Of a stretch of DNA of 64,000 nt, positions 31,319 to 43,328 are shown in pieces (position 1 is the first letter of the stretch; every line of letters begins with the position of its first letter). The notes beneath the pieces are model-generated. The model did not search any database and was not told the DNA's origin. It saw only the letters and a list, made by a program, of their open reading frames with translations. Where the stretch lies: assembly GCA_018873225.1 (NCBI GenBank), contig JAEILZ010000003.1, positions 1,736,001 through 1,800,000 on the forward strand, read 5' to 3'. A program made the position numbers and the translations under genes. The stretch is from [Phialemoniopsis] sp. UDSM-2020. Its lineage: Eukaryota > Ascomycota > Sordariomycetes > Thyridiales > Thyridiaceae.

Positions 31319-32128
31319 TGTGACTCTAGGTTGCGACGAGAGTTTCCATGGGACGAGCGGTGTGAGTTCAGGGATAGGGATGGTGAAGTCTTCGAGGTGA
31401 AATAATCTTGAGACAGGGATTTGACGCGACTGCTGGAACGCTCACTTCGGTGAGGTGAGGGAGGAAATATCAGATTGTGTCATGAGAAGGTAGTGAGACT
31501 CTGGTCACATGAAATGGAAGTTGATATGACAGGCCTCTGCTCTTTGGTGTTCTCCAGAATGTTGTTGGTGATGAGCCCGAGGTGAGGATTAGGTGACGCG
31601 ACAGTTGGGAGAGGGTAGGGAAGGACATAGATTGCCTAGGTCTTGCGTTGTAAGGCACCTGGTCACTCAGAGAAGAGAGGTAAAAAGTGTTGCTCGAGCT
31701 CAACTTAGTGCCCAAAACCCTGAGGTGAAGATTTCTTCGTGGATTCTTTGCCTCGGGCTTGTCTATCCGGAGTCTCACAAATCTTATCAAAGGGGAAGAT
31801 CCGACGGCGATGTGCACTTTCACAAGTAGTGAGTTCTCAGGTAATTCATTTGATGAAGTCAATTAGTCTATCTTGCAGTACTGTACTAATGGTATCTCAT
31901 TTACAAACTGAACAAATCGAACAAACGGTGATAGCAATGCAGCATTGCTGAGCAGATAAACCCGCCAAGATCTTCCGTCAGCCCCCCTTCTCAGAGCTCT
32001 AACCCCTCGTTGAGCAACATGCTATCGCAAATGAAAGTCTATAAATATTGGGTATTCTTGGAAAACACAAAAGAAGTAAGAAAAGTAAGACAAAAGAAAT
32101 CATGGGGTAAGATCTGGTTCGTCAGTCT
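31319..32128. other. 0.8 kb intergenic
   Basis: Promoter of paralog B and 3' flank of the flotillin gene. A 130-codon minus-strand open frame at 31470-31862 has no recognisable domain and is not called. Confidence 0.45.
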
Positions 32129-33794
32129 TTACTTCTGGCCGTTGACAACAGCGCCCTTGTTGCGCTCAGCCTCGGACATCTGTCCAGCGAGGCGGCCAAA
32201 CTGCCACTCGGGCAGCGAGATGCCAGTCTGCTCGTTGATGGTGGTCATAAGCGGCGGCAGCATCTGGTATACGTTGCGCATGGTGCTGATGTCGCTGCCC
32301 TGGCCGCCCTGGCCGCCGCCGGACCCGGCCTCGGAGCCGGTGTTCCACACGCTGATCTTAGGCTGCATGCCGTTGACGGCCGTGGCGTTGGCGTTGGCCA
32401 GCTCGACGTACGTGCCCTTCTCGATCATCATGTACTGCAGCAGGCCCGAAGGACCACCAAAGGCGTGCGCCATCTTGGCGTAGGCGTCGGCCATGGCCGA
32501 CAGGCCCTCGGCCTCCTTGAGCTTCTTCTGCAGCGCCGCGTCGGCGTTCTTGAGGGTGGCGTAGTTCCACGCATCGGCATCGGCTTTCGTCTTGTACGCC
32601 GCCGCGTCCGTCTTCTTGGTCGTGCGGTTGAAGTCGGCGATCGCCTGAGCCTCGGCGTCGATCTTGGTCTTGTACGCCGCGGCGTCGGTCTGCTGCGTGC
32701 TCTTGTCGAAGTTGGCCTTCGCGTCGGCCGTGATCTCGTACGCCTTGGCGTCGGCCGCCTGCTGCTTGCTCTCGCGCGCGATGCTCGCCTTGACGACGTC
32801 GGTGGCGCGCAGGCGCTCGAGCTCGGCGGCCGCGCGCTTGATCTCGACCTGGCGCTTCAGCTCCTCGTCCTTCTCCTCGGTGGCGCGCGTCGCCTCGATG
32901 CGCGCGATGTCGACGTCGCGGCCGAGCATCGTCTTGTTGGTCGCGAGGTTGGCCTCGGCCTGGGCGCGCTCGATGTCGCGGTCCGTCTTCTGGACGGCCG
33001 TCTCGGCGTTGATCTTGGCGATCTCGCGGTCCTGCTCGCCCTTGCGCTTGGCCTCGCCCACGTTGCCGCGCAGCTGCGCCTCGGCGACGTCGATCCTGGC
33101 CTGGTTGGTGGCGCCCTCGTGGGCCTTGCGCGAGAGCGAGGCGAAGTAGATGCTCTCGGGGGCATCCCTCAGCTCCTTGACGTTGGCGTTGTAGATGATG
33201 AGGCCCAGCTTGTTGAGCTCGGACTGGATGTTGCGGAAGATCCTGCGCTTGAAGGCCTCGCGCTCGGTGAAGATCTCCTCCATGGTCATGGAAGACACAA
33301 GAACGCGGACCTCGCCCTCGATGATGCCCTTGATGATGCCCTCGAGGTACTGGCGCGTGGTGCCGTCCTTGGGCTTGTCGGCCGAGCTGTCGGCGAGAAG
33401 CATGGCAAACTTCATGAGGCTGTCGCCGCGGTCCTCGCGGTGGTGGTTGTCGGCGGCGGCGTGGCCTTCGGTCCCGTGCTCCTCGCCAAAGTTGGAGTTG
33501 GCGCCGCGCTCGTTGATGTCCGGGCCGACGGTGAACACGACGGGCAGCAGGAACTGGAGCTTCTCGCTCGTCATGGCCTGCAGGTTCATGGCATAGTCGT
33601 GGGGTTGGACGCTGGTGACATGATTAGTCTACTGGTTGTGTAAGTGGAAGAGGACTGGAGATTCTTGATTCTTACCTGAAGCGCATGCATCGTTGGAATG
33701 GGAAGATCCAGGCAGACTTGACGATCTTGACATTCTTGATGCCCATGCCCGTCACGGCCAGATACTCATCTGGCGCGGCGACCTTGTACGACAT
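32129..33794 (-). CDS. Flotillin (SPFH/Band 7 membrane-microdomain protein)
   Basis: Scaffold of sterol-rich membrane microdomains; in Aspergillus the flotillin FloA acts at the plasma membrane in hyphal growth. Exons 33794-33676 and 33611-32129 give 533 aa. N-terminal SPFH domain: YKVAAPDEYLAVTGMGIKNVKIVKSAWIFPFQ, then LQFLLPVVFTVGPDI, YLEGIIKGIIEGEVRVLVSSMTMEEIFTER, and ELNKLGLIIYNANVKELRD. It is followed by a long Ala/Glu/Lys-rich coiled coil (REIAKINAETAVQKTDRDIERAQAEANLA and the repeated DAAAYKTK units) and a Gly-rich linker before a conserved tail. A long hydrophilic insert after DINERGANSNFGEEHG is typical of fungal members. Codon use is strongly GC-ended. A TATAAAAG lies far upstream at 34251-34258, implying a long leader if used. 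Confidence 0.95.
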
Positions 33795-35308
33795 GTTGGC
33801 GGTTGTTGGGCGAGAGACTTTCTTAGAGAGTGGTGTAGTGTTGCAGCGTGTGGGAAGCTGCAATGACTATTGTCGAGTTTGATCTCAGCCCCTGGTGTAA
33901 TGCTGGTGGAGGTGGCCGGGAGTTGACGAGAAGCTCAAGGTCTGGGTGATGCAAGGTGTCTTATAGACCTCGAGTGAGCCTTAGTGGCGAAGGTGGTTGA
34001 TGGTGTTTGTGGCGATGCAGAGTCCCGGTGATGGACTGCTCCGGGTAAGCTTTGAGTGAACCTTGGGAGGAATGTAGGTCAACCCAAAGAGTATCACCGA
34101 GAAGGTCGAGTAATGGGACGGGGAAAAGTGATGCGGGGAAAAAGAGTAGATTTATGCAGTTCGAACACACACGAGTGGCTGTATACTCTTACTGGCTTGA
34201 GTGATATGTAGCTACATGTTCTAGTCTGGATATCGTACCACCACATGTCTCTTTTATATCCAGTCGCGAGAGCTGAAGAAAACGCATGATGGTTGCTGAG
34301 CCGCTAAGCCAATAGCGAATGCCGGAGAGCCAAGAATGCCCATCCCAATGCGGCTATCGGTGACAGCGTGTGTGGACTTCAGCATTTTACGGCCAAGCCT
34401 GTGTCAAGACTTCCCCTGGATGGCTGTGTCTCTGGAAAAAGGGAGCAAATCGAACAGGTGACCAAGATGTGTTTGTGCCTTACTCGGTAGAGTGAGTGGA
34501 GTGGGCCGGGGCGCATGCATCTTTGGGGGGAGAGCTAGGCGGACCACCAATTGGAGTGGGGTGGCGGCAGTGGCTTAGACGCGAGCTGGAGGTCAGTCCG
34601 GTCCCTGAAGCAGTGAAGCTGGCTTTCTCTTCCCCACAATCCATGTCAATTGTTTTGCGGGATATGCATCTGGCTTCATTGAGGAGCATGGGAATGTTGG
34701 TTTCAACGGTGCGTCATGTCTGTTCTCGTGTCACCAAAGACTACAACCGCGAAGCCGTCTTACCCGACATCAACACATCCCTGGGCACGCCGATGCCGGT
34801 CCCCGGAGATTGATGGGAGACATGCTGACGAGGCTGAGCAAACCTTGTCCAGAATTGATACCTTTCGGGATCTGTGCATGTTCTTGAGCACATTTTTATG
34901 ATTACTGACCCAATATGTTCATGTAATGAGACGGGCGCATGCGTGCATGAGGTTGAAAGTAAACACGCCCGCGCTTATCAGTGATGCCTGCGCTATGATA
35001 AAGTCTGTGCTTGTTGTCGCCAAATTTGAGGTCACATGATGGCGCGGAAGGTCGGCCCAGCAGAGACCGACCTTATCGGCAGCGGGGTGGGTCACAATCA
35101 GTTGAGCCTAGTGAAATTCTGGAAATTTTTAGGACGCCGCCAAAAAAGTTTTGGAGAGCAGTCTTGCAGCATCGACAGCACCACAGCAGCACGGCGTCGA
35201 GCTCTGTGTCTACCATTGCCGCCACTCCACGGTCCCTTGAAGTTCATGTCTGATCTTGATTGAGACCTGGCTGGTTTGTAGACCTGTGACACACTCACCC
35301 CCCCGACC
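33795..35308. other. 1.5 kb divergent intergenic
   Basis: Between the flotillin and Rrp9 starts; no gene supported. TATA-like TATAAAAG on the minus strand at 34251-34258. Confidence 0.5.
34251..34258 (-). promoter_or_regulatory. TATA box candidate for flotillin
   Basis: TATAAAAG on the minus strand, a perfect consensus, but about 457 bp before the ATG. Confidence 0.35.
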
Positions 35309-37036
35309 ATGTCGTCTTCCTTTTTCACTGTGCCTGCGGCGCAGAGGAAACGCAAGCGAGACGGTGTACAGTCCTCAGCAACGGCGACAGCAGCGACGAA
35401 GCGCTCCCGCGTCAATGGCACAAACTCTGCAAAGAAGCCTGCCCAGCCCGAGAGAGATGAGTCGATATCGGGCAGCGACTCGGAAGACGACATCTCCCCT
35501 GACGATGTCGCCGACAGCGACGGGGACGACGAGAGCGGGTCAGAGCACGAGGGCGAGACTGCTGCCGAACGCAGGTTACGACTCGCAGAGAGATATCTCC
35601 AAAACGTCCGCCAAGAAGTTCAGCAGACGATTGGTTTCGATGCTGAAGAGATCGATCGTGACCTGATTGCAGAGCGCCTGAAGGAGGATGTAGCTGAAGG
35701 CAAGGGTCGCATGTACCGATTCGTGGTGGACGAGTACAATTTCTCCCAATCGGTCAACACACAGTTTCGCTACGACACAGAGTGCACCACCTCAATAGCA
35801 GTCTGTAACCCCTACGCTTTCACCGTCGCCAAAGACATGACCATCACCAAGTGGGAACTCCCCGACCCCAACGCACCTCTCCCGAAACCTAGCAAGAAGC
35901 GGCACCGCCCGTTGCCGCCTCCCCGCCGCCGACCTACCAGGCTTCTACAAACCAAGGGCAATCAGCGCGAAAAGGGAAACCCCGCATACCAACACCACAC
36001 AGCCCCTATATTATGTGTTGCTGCCTCCGAGGATGGCAGGTTCCTTGTCACCGGCGGTGCGGACAGGCGAATGATTGTGTGGAATCAGGAAGACTTGAAG
36101 CCGCTCAAGGTCTTCACGCAGCACCGTGATGCTGTTACGAGTGTGGCCTTCCGGAGGGGCACGAACCAGCTCTACTCTAGCTCGGCCGACCGTACAGTCA
36201 AGACCTGGAGTCTCAACGAACTCACCTGCATCGAAACACTGTTTGGCCACCAGGATCAGGCACTTGATGTAGCTGCCCTGTCACGGGAACAGTGCGTCAG
36301 CGCCGGTGCGAGGGACAGGACAGTCAGGTTCTGGAAGGTTGTGGAGGAGACACAACTGGTCTTCCGCGGCGGCGCCTCCGAAAAGAAGTCACGCAGCGCC
36401 AATGCAACACACAGCTACGCCGAGGGCAGCATCGACCGGGTCGCCATGATCGACGACGAGACCTTTATCAGCGGTGCTGACAATGGGTCCATTTCACTAT
36501 GGAGCCTGCAGAAGAAGAAGCCTGTTTTCGTGATACCTTTGGCGCATGGCTGTGACCCTTCTCCGAAGCGGGAGGACATCTTTGACGGCATGGACAACAA
36601 GGAGACCAAGCCGATGCCTCCACCCGAGCCTCGGTGGATCACGGCGCTTGCGGTGCTGCCTTACAGCAACCTCGTGCTGAGCGGTAGTTGGGATGGCCAG
36701 GTACGGATATGGAAAGTCTCGGAGGACAAGCGACGCCTTGATCCTGTCGGTGTTCTCGGACGGGAGATTGGCGAGCAAGAAGTCAACGGCGCTACAGACC
36801 TGCCCAATGGAGTTGTGAACGGGGAGAAGCGATCGAAGAAGTCGAAGGTGGAGCCTGTCGCCCGAGGCGTTGTCAACGACATTAGCATATTCGAGAGGGG
36901 AGACATGGGCAAGGACGGCCTGGGTGTGGTTGTCGCCCTCGGCAAGGAGCACCGGCTCGGCAGATGGAAAAAGGCATCGGGGGGGAAGAATGGCGCAATG
37001 GTGTTTGAGATACCACGGCTGGCAAAGACCAGCTGA
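35309..37036 (+). CDS. rrp9: U3 snoRNP WD-repeat protein Rrp9 (U3-55K)
   Basis: Core protein of the box C/D U3 snoRNP needed for early cleavages of pre-18S rRNA in the nucleolus. Single exon, 575 aa. The N-terminus holds a basic signal-like stretch (RKRKRDG, TKRSRVNG) and an acidic linker, then a conserved TAAERRLRLAERYLQNVRQEV block. WD repeats follow, with HTAPILCVAASEDGRFLVTGGADRRMIVWN, HRDAVTSVAFRRGTNQLYSSSADRTVKTWS, and GHQDQALDVAALSREQCVSAGARDRTVRFWKV clearly visible; later blades include ITALAVLPYSNLVLSGSWDGQVRIWKV. The QCVSAGARDRTVRFWK blade and the N-terminal RLRLAERYL block are diagnostic of Rrp9 among WD proteins. The start context CCGACCATGTC is good. Confidence 0.95.
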   Translation: MSSSFFTVPAAQRKRKRDGVQSSATATAATKRSRVNGTNSAKKPAQPERDESISGSDSEDDISPDDVADSDGDDESGSEHEGETAAERRLRLAERYLQNVRQEVQQTIGFDAEEIDRDLIAERLKEDVAEGKGRMYRFVVDEYNFSQSVNTQFRYDTECTTSIAVCNPYAFTVAKDMTITKWELPDPNAPLPKPSKKRHRPLPPPRRRPTRLLQTKGNQREKGNPAYQHHTAPILCVAASEDGRFLVTGGADRRMIVWNQEDLKPLKVFTQHRDAVTSVAFRRGTNQLYSSSADRTVKTWSLNELTCIETLFGHQDQALDVAALSREQCVSAGARDRTVRFWKVVEETQLVFRGGASEKKSRSANATHSYAEGSIDRVAMIDDETFISGADNGSISLWSLQKKKPVFVIPLAHGCDPSPKREDIFDGMDNKETKPMPPPEPRWITALAVLPYSNLVLSGSWDGQVRIWKVSEDKRRLDPVGVLGREIGEQEVNGATDLPNGVVNGEKRSKKSKVEPVARGVVNDISIFERGDMGKDGLGVVVALGKEHRLGRWKKASGGKNGAMVFEIPRLAKTS

Positions 37037-38767
37037 TGACCCGGGCGATTATCTAATGAATAGCATCGTGCAGCTGTAGCTCTGCACTCTTACAAAATCT
37101 TCACATGTCTACACATTTACACCCGGAGTCTAGTGTTGATGGATGTCGATCGGTGTTCGGCGCTTGCATGCTGCGATGGGATGGCCCTTGCGATATCGGC
37201 CGACCGGCAACTCGCGCTCGCTTTGATGTGTATGCCTGGCAAGTATGATACGTTTGATGATCTTCTTCGTATCACTTCCCTCGAATGACCAAGCTCCTAC
37301 TGCTTTGCCGCTGTATGGCATTGTCGCTTGGTGGAGCTAGAGCGGAGATACCAGAGCTGCCACAGGATGAATAACTAGTGAGCCTCACGCCACTAGCTTG
37401 CTGGTCCGTGGCATGGCTTGGGTGGATGAATACAGGGGATCACCCACATTTCCCCATGGCTGGGCAGACAGAGATGGGCGGGTCAACACGGTTCTGTCGG
37501 CAGTGAAGCCAATGGGGAACAAAACAGGTCAATTGTGTGTTACCAGAGAAATGATGCCATCAACACATTTGCATAACTGATCATCATTGCATTTTTAGCC
37601 CATACCAGTGTTGCTTGACCGAGCGTGATTCTCGTTTGTTCTCAGAGGTGGATGCGCGCCCTGGGTGAAGTGTGCTCGGTCCAGCGAATCCGTGTTAGTG
37701 AACTTCAGCTGCGTTCTCAGCTTGGGCACCCTTGAATACCGCGAACCATGAAGCTCGTCCCTTTCGGGGCACCGAAGGTAGGCAGATCTGGGGTAAGGCA
37801 ACAAGAGCAACAACATGGCTTCGAGTCGGTGTCTGATTGAACAATTCTCAAGCCACGGGGCATTTCAAAGGTGTCGCGCCCTGCCTGAATGTAAGAACGT
37901 GGTCCTTTCTAGCCATGGACAGCACGTTGGCGGGACCCGCGCTGCCCAGCAGACATTCGACGCTAGAACGATTCAACTGGAACCAACAAGGAGCCAAGCT
38001 TAAACACAGCCACCTTCGCTCTTGAACAGAGCGCTTTAGAGGCCGAAATACCATCTCATCATTGCGGCACGAAACCAAGAGCTTCTTTCAATTCCCTCAT
38101 ATCCCTGACATCACACCATTATTGCAGTCAGTCTCGTACACAAGTCAGTGCCTGGTCCAGCAAGGCTGTGCACCACCCCTTAGGTCGTAGTAGGGCTGAA
38201 ATGAACTCCTTCTCCGCGGAAGTGTTCCTGTGTCACATACCACCTCGGCCTCGCCTTTGAAGTCGCCTCCTGCTGCGGATGACCACCACCTCTTCGGATT
38301 CGCTACCAAGCACGACCGTTCTTGTGTTCCCCATCGCACTCACATGACCGATCGTCCCCAACTTCATCGCCACAACACTGTCCGTTCTACTGGGTACTCC
38401 GTAAATTAAGGTTGATCCACTTCCTTCTCGAAGCCTTCGATGCTCCTGGAGGTGGTGTGTGCATGGGGCTGTTTGATACCCGGAGAACGCCTTACTTGAT
38501 TGCCCTTCTTGTTGTGCCGAGGAACCGTGACCGACGACTGGATCTTACAGCTCAAGAGAAAGTCGGGTACCCAGACGTCGTCCGCTTCTTTTGGGGGACT
38601 TTTGTGATTCTGCTCCAACGTCCTCATCATCCTTCAACTCACTCAACGCCACCACAGTCATCATCGGCCCTCAGAGATACCCATTTCAACCGCACTAGGT
38701 GGCACTCTCGCCAACACCATCACCATACTCATTGCCTCTCTTCCATCCCCATACCAACCAAAGCAAA
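37037..38767. other. 1.7 kb intergenic
   Basis: Between Rrp9 and the next plus-strand gene. Many short open frames, none with recognisable composition or domain. Promoter of the 38768 gene is presumably in the right end. Confidence 0.5.
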
Positions 38768-39700
38768 ATGTCCAAAACAGCAGACCCCGACGCCGCTCCC
38801 CCGCCCTACACAGCCAACCCCTCCTCCTCATCACCCCCCTCCGCCTCAGCGCCCTCCTACCACCCCTCCGACCCGTCCCTCTACACCTCGCACCTCTCCG
38901 CGCACCTCACCTCCCTCCCGCAGCGCATCCGCGCCGCCCACGCCGCGCGCGCGACCGAGACCCAGGTCCGCGACCTGCGGCTTATCACCCTGCTCGTGCC
39001 CGAAGTCGAGTCCTTCCTGTCCGACATCGGCGAGAGCCCCTGCCCGCCGCGCGTCGCGGAGCTCAACCTCGTGCCCGCGGGCGCCGTGGGCCGCGAGTGG
39101 AAGTTGTCTGGCGCGCAGGAGAGGCGGCGGGAGGGCGAGACGGTGCAGCTTGTGCGGGTGAGGGCGCCGGAGCGGAGGGATGAGAAGGGCAGGGTGGTAG
39201 ATCGTGGCGGGGAGAAGAAAAGTGGTGCGAGTTGGCGTGCGGCGGAGGAGGCAGAGGAGGAGACGGAGCGGGATTGGGACGCGGATCAGTTTGACGAGTG
39301 GGGCCGGTGGGAAGACGAGGGTTCGTCTTCGTCTTCGTCGTCGGAGACGTCGTGGTGGTGGCGCGACGAGGCGATGGCGCGGCGGCTCGCGGGACACTTG
39401 CAGCCCAAACCCGAGGTCAAGACGGAGCGGCGCGAGATCGCGACCGCGGTGGTGCAGGCCAAGGAGGAGAAGCGGTCGTGGGGTTGGGGCCGCAAAAAGT
39501 CCGAGTCCAAGGCTGCGCCGCCGGTCACATCTCCTATTGTCCAAGCATCGGCGCCGAGTGCGGTGGCATCGCCCGGCGACGGCGTGAGCATGACTGTCAA
39601 GGCGGACGAGGTTACGTTCAGGAGGGAGAACGAGATGGGCATATGGGAGAGCATGAGCGGGTGGGCTCTGGTCGTGACACTGAGGATCAGGCGGCCTTGA
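38768..39700 (+). CDS. Uncharacterised Pro/Ser-rich protein
   Basis: Not recognised. Single exon, 310 aa from the ATG in AAGCAAAATGTCC. N-terminus Pro/Ser-rich (APPPYTANPSSSSPPSASAPSYH). A helical middle follows with TSLPQRIRAAHAARATETQVRDLRLITLLVPEVESFLSDI, then an acidic segment with WDADQFDEWGRWEDE. Next is a seven-Ser run joined to a Trp cluster (ETSWWWRDEAMARRLAGHL). A late RRENEMGIWESMSGWALVVTLRIRR could be a small beta-rich or membrane-peripheral end. The PPPY near the N-terminus resembles a WW-domain ligand of Nedd4/Rsp5-type ligases. The strong GC-ended codon bias and the lack of stops over 933 bases support a real gene. Function unknown. Confidence 0.8.
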   Translation: MSKTADPDAAPPPYTANPSSSSPPSASAPSYHPSDPSLYTSHLSAHLTSLPQRIRAAHAARATETQVRDLRLITLLVPEVESFLSDIGESPCPPRVAELNLVPAGAVGREWKLSGAQERRREGETVQLVRVRAPERRDEKGRVVDRGGEKKSGASWRAAEEAEEETERDWDADQFDEWGRWEDEGSSSSSSSETSWWWRDEAMARRLAGHLQPKPEVKTERREIATAVVQAKEEKRSWGWGRKKSESKAAPPVTSPIVQASAPSAVASPGDGVSMTVKADEVTFRRENEMGIWESMSGWALVVTLRIRRP

Positions 39701-39831
39701 AAGCATCACATCCAAACAAGTCAGAGATAGGGACACAGCAGGGCCCAATAGATACACCCTCGGCATAAGATGTACTGGATGTCGATCATGATCATATATG
39801 CAGCGCTCATTTAATTCTAACCTCTAACATA

Positions 39832-42652
39832 TCACCCAAACCTGATACCTGAATTGGGATTCCACGTCCGATTCCCATCCTGCTGGCCCCCTTGCTGCGG
39901 TGCACCCGCTCCACTGCCGCCGCCGCCGCTATTCTGACTTGACGAGAACTTTATTCCCATGTCGGGAGACCACATCTGCTGCGGGGTAGGCGGCATGGGC
40001 TTCGGTTGCTGTTGGGGCACGTTGTCCGCCCATGACTGAATCCTAGCCTCCATGGGGTTGTGTGCCGGCTGTTGCGCAGGTTGTGGTGAGTAGAACTGGC
40101 TAGGTGTCTGTGCAGCCGGAGGAGACTGCATCGGGGGCGGATGTGCTGGGTGGTTGATGGAAAGGGAGGATAACGGCGGCATCAGTATCTCACTATTGTA
40201 GTCATGTTAGTCAGATGAAGTCCATCAGAGATCGAGATCACTTACTCTTCCAAGCTCCGTGCATCCTTTCGACGCTCTTGTACCCAGTCGCGGCACTGAT
40301 CCCTAAAGTGGCCAACAATCTTGCTGAGGTCGTTGTAGAACTTCCGCCCGGCCTCGATGTTGTTAACAATCTCCTTGTACTTGTAATAAGCATTGTCCAG
40401 CTTCTGCAGCGCCTCTTCCCTCTCCCTCGTCCCCTTGTCTCCGGCGCTCCTCTTCTGAGACTCGAAGTCCCGGTTGATCCTGACCACCTCGGCCAAGGCC
40501 TTGTCTTGCTCCTCGGCTTCCTTGTTCAGCAGCTCCATGTCAGACTCGTACGTGGCGTCCAGGCGCTTCTCGAAGAAGTCCTCAAAGTGCGCTGTCGCGA
40601 TCTCGGTGTTGGGATATGTCCGTTCCAACCTCGCGGCCTCCTTCATAATGTCAGGCTTGATGTCATCGGCTCGCGCCTTCTCCCGCAGCGTCTCTGCCCG
40701 TTTCCGCCGCCGAGACTCCAACCTCAGGATATCGTTGTATGCCCCGCGGAGGCGTCCGAGGGCCGGCTTTATGCTCTCGGGTATCTCGGTCCTGCGGCTG
40801 TTGGGCACGAAGTCTAGAATGGCGCGGTCCGAGCTCGCGAGAATAGCCAGAGTGTCTTGCACGGCATTCCATTTCTCGAGCACCACACCGTCGCTCGAAG
40901 TGCTGGACTGGAGATAGCCGTCGACTTCACCAACCTGCGTCCACAATTTCGAGCCCTTGGGGTCATTTTTTCCATCCGGACGCGACCACCGCTGAGTACC
41001 GTGTTTCCGCCGGAGTTCATCATCTTCAGCATCCTCCGCCACCAGAAGCGCTCGACCCTCTTCGAACACCGCCCTGGCGCTTGATCGCAGCTTGTCGATG
41101 TCGTTGAAACCACGGAAGACGCGGTTCATGGCGTCGGCCTGCCTTAGCTCCTCGGCGTGCTGACTGAGGCTTCCTGGAAGGCCGAGAGGCTTCTCCAAAG
41201 CTTGCATAGAGCCCGGTAGATTGAGTGAGGACAGCAGCTCGTGCAACCGGTCTGTCAGAGTCTCCAGTTCCTGGATGATGTTCTGATTGATGAGCCGATC
41301 CCGCCGCTCCTCGTAGATCGACACGGCCATGTGCACTGCGAACGGGACTAGCTTGGAGAAGAGTGCCGGGCCAAACTCGGCATGATCACCAAGGTACTCG
41401 AATGGCGATGCGACCTGTGGCGGCACCCGAGCATTTGCCATGTTGGCGCGCTCGAGAGTCTTCAGCTCCGACTTAGGTGGGACGGGATCTGGGGCAGTGT
41501 CAGCGATATGTCCTAGCAGCAGGAACATAGGTTAGGGTAGGCTTACTTAGATATATCACATCGTTGTCCCTCTCCGCCCTCTTTAGGTCCTCCTCAATGC
41601 GGCTCTTCAAGCCGTTGAGATCTTCTTGCACCGCCTTGTTGAGGTACCCGCCCCTGGACTCTTTCAAACCTTCATTAGCGCACTGAAGCGCATCCATGAG
41701 GCGGGCAACCTCCTCGCCGTACTTGCGCTTCTCGAGACAGTCTAGCGAAGCGCGATACTGTGCAGCTCCGGCAAAGTGGTGGTGCTTTGCGCTCATATGG
41801 TGTATCCAGGCGGAACTGATTGCTTCGCTCTTCATCGCGGACTCTCCTGCGTTGTTGTACAGATCCGACAGGCGCGCGGCAAGCTTCGCGATTGTCGCAT
41901 CCTTGTACCGCTCCGACGCAGCCCTCATCCAGAAGCACTCTTGGCTCTGCGCCAGCATCAGCTGCGTCAGCGACTCCAGGGTCGGCTCGTCCATATCGTC
42001 CGGCGGCGTAGGCATTCGCAGCTGCGGCAGGACGGTGGTCTTCATATGCTCAAACACACCGGCTGCTTGGGCGAAGTAGCTCGCGGCGGTCTTGAGGCCT
42101 TCGACATCGCTGTGGTTCGTCGCGACTGCCAGCTGGCAGTAGAGGGCGGCGAGGTTGTAGAGAACGTTGAGGAGTTCGTATTTGAGGTTGTTTTGCACGA
42201 GGGGCCGTTCGGTGTTGTACCCGAGGGCAGGGTACCAAGTGAAGTCTGCGCCGATCTAGAAAGGCACGACATGATCATCAGTACTAGTTTGTCTTTTTTG
42301 TTCTGTCATGGGTCCCAGAGAGAAGAGAACGTACGTCTATCGGGAACTTGCCGCCGACCCAGACAAGTTGCGCCGCGTATGCCTGGAGCTTCTTGATGCC
42401 GCTCGGGTGCGCCTCGCGGACGTTGACGGCGTCTCTGCGCAGGGTGTCGATGACCTCGAGGTCATGACGGAACATGTCAGGGTGCTGGTCATACTTCTTC
42501 GATATGTATTGGCGGATCGTGCTCGACAGGGAGATCTGCGTCGACTTGCGGAAGGGGATCGAGAGCTGGTTTGATTGCGCGCTGGGAGGAGCTGGTCAGC
42601 AGAGGGGCAACACAAGGTCGAGCAAACAACGCAGGCGAGCTTACGGAGCCAT
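39832..42652 (-). CDS. palA: PalA/Rim20, BRO1-domain pH-signalling protein
   Basis: Component of the ambient-pH pathway: binds ESCRT-III through the BRO1 domain and PacC/Rim101 through YPxL/I motifs so that PacC is processed at alkaline pH. Five exons: 42652-42645 (only eight bases), 42581-42335, 42255-41547, 41488-40246 and 40192-39832, joining to 855 aa. BRO1 domain: IPFRKSTQISLSSTIRQYISKKYDQHPDMF, FTWYPALG, NLKYELLNVLYNLAALYCQLA, and the YFAQAAGVFEHMK, ECFWMRAASERYKDATIAKLAARLSDLYNNA and SAWIHHMSAKHHHFAGAAQYR helices, through IYLNPVPPKSELKTLERANMA. A long alpha-helical V domain follows, then a Pro/Gln-rich tail with two related nonamers, WSPDMGIKF and WNPNSGIRF, the last at the very C-terminus. 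PalA rather than Bro1/BroA by the V-domain content and tail. Confidence 0.95.
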
Positions 42653-43328
42653 GGCGGTTGAACAGCGCGGAGGCAGCGCAGCGCAGCAAAGGGGTTGGTG
42701 AGGTTATGGGCCGTTTTGTCGCATCAAGAAACCTGGGCTTGGGCGATAAGAAGTAGTGTGGCCTAGAGACATGACCTCATCGCGAAACGGTCGTCAAGTC
42801 AAGCTTGTTGTTTTGGGTGGGTGCGGGGCAGCTCTTGGTGGTACCTTATTTGCTAGCGCCCGATTCAGGGTGTGCATGATTCGACAGGCGCCACACTTTG
42901 CTTGACAACCTTCTTAGGCTGCATCCAGTTTCTTCGAACCTCAAACGAAATGAGATCGTGTATAATCCTCCAACCATGGATTACGGTCTTTTGAGCAGAT
43001 GCTACGATTGTCTGCAGAAGGACTGGCATGATACAGTAGCACGTAGACCGCGCTAATGATGAGCAGCCTCCTATTTTGAACTATCCTCCAAATCCACATA
43101 CAAAGATTCAAGATCGCAACTGTCCATCAGAGATGATCAAGATGAAGGAAATGAATGCAACTTATCGAGTAATCTAGTGTCTTGCTTCCATTGAAACCTA
43201 GGCTACATTGTAGCCAATACTCCCAGACGACCAATTTCTGAAAAGAGCTCATGACACTGCTCTTGATAGCGTTTCCACTCCCAGTGAACCCGATCACGGT
43301 TTGCTCCACCCCAAACCTCTTCCCTTAC
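42653..43328. other. Intergenic, no gene
   Basis: PalA promoter and 3' flank of the next minus-strand gene; no coding signal seen. Confidence 0.5.

Noticed and set aside
31470..31862. 130-codon minus-strand frame upstream of paralog B
   Set aside because: No similarity to either F-box-like paralog and no recognisable motif.
32465..33643. 392-codon plus-strand frame over the flotillin gene
   Set aside because: Antisense shadow of the Ala/Glu-rich coiled coil; Leu/Gly/Arg repeats only.
38846..39766. 306-codon minus-strand frame over the Pro/Ser-rich gene
   Set aside because: Arg/Leu-rich antisense of the 38768 gene, whose start context and composition are better.
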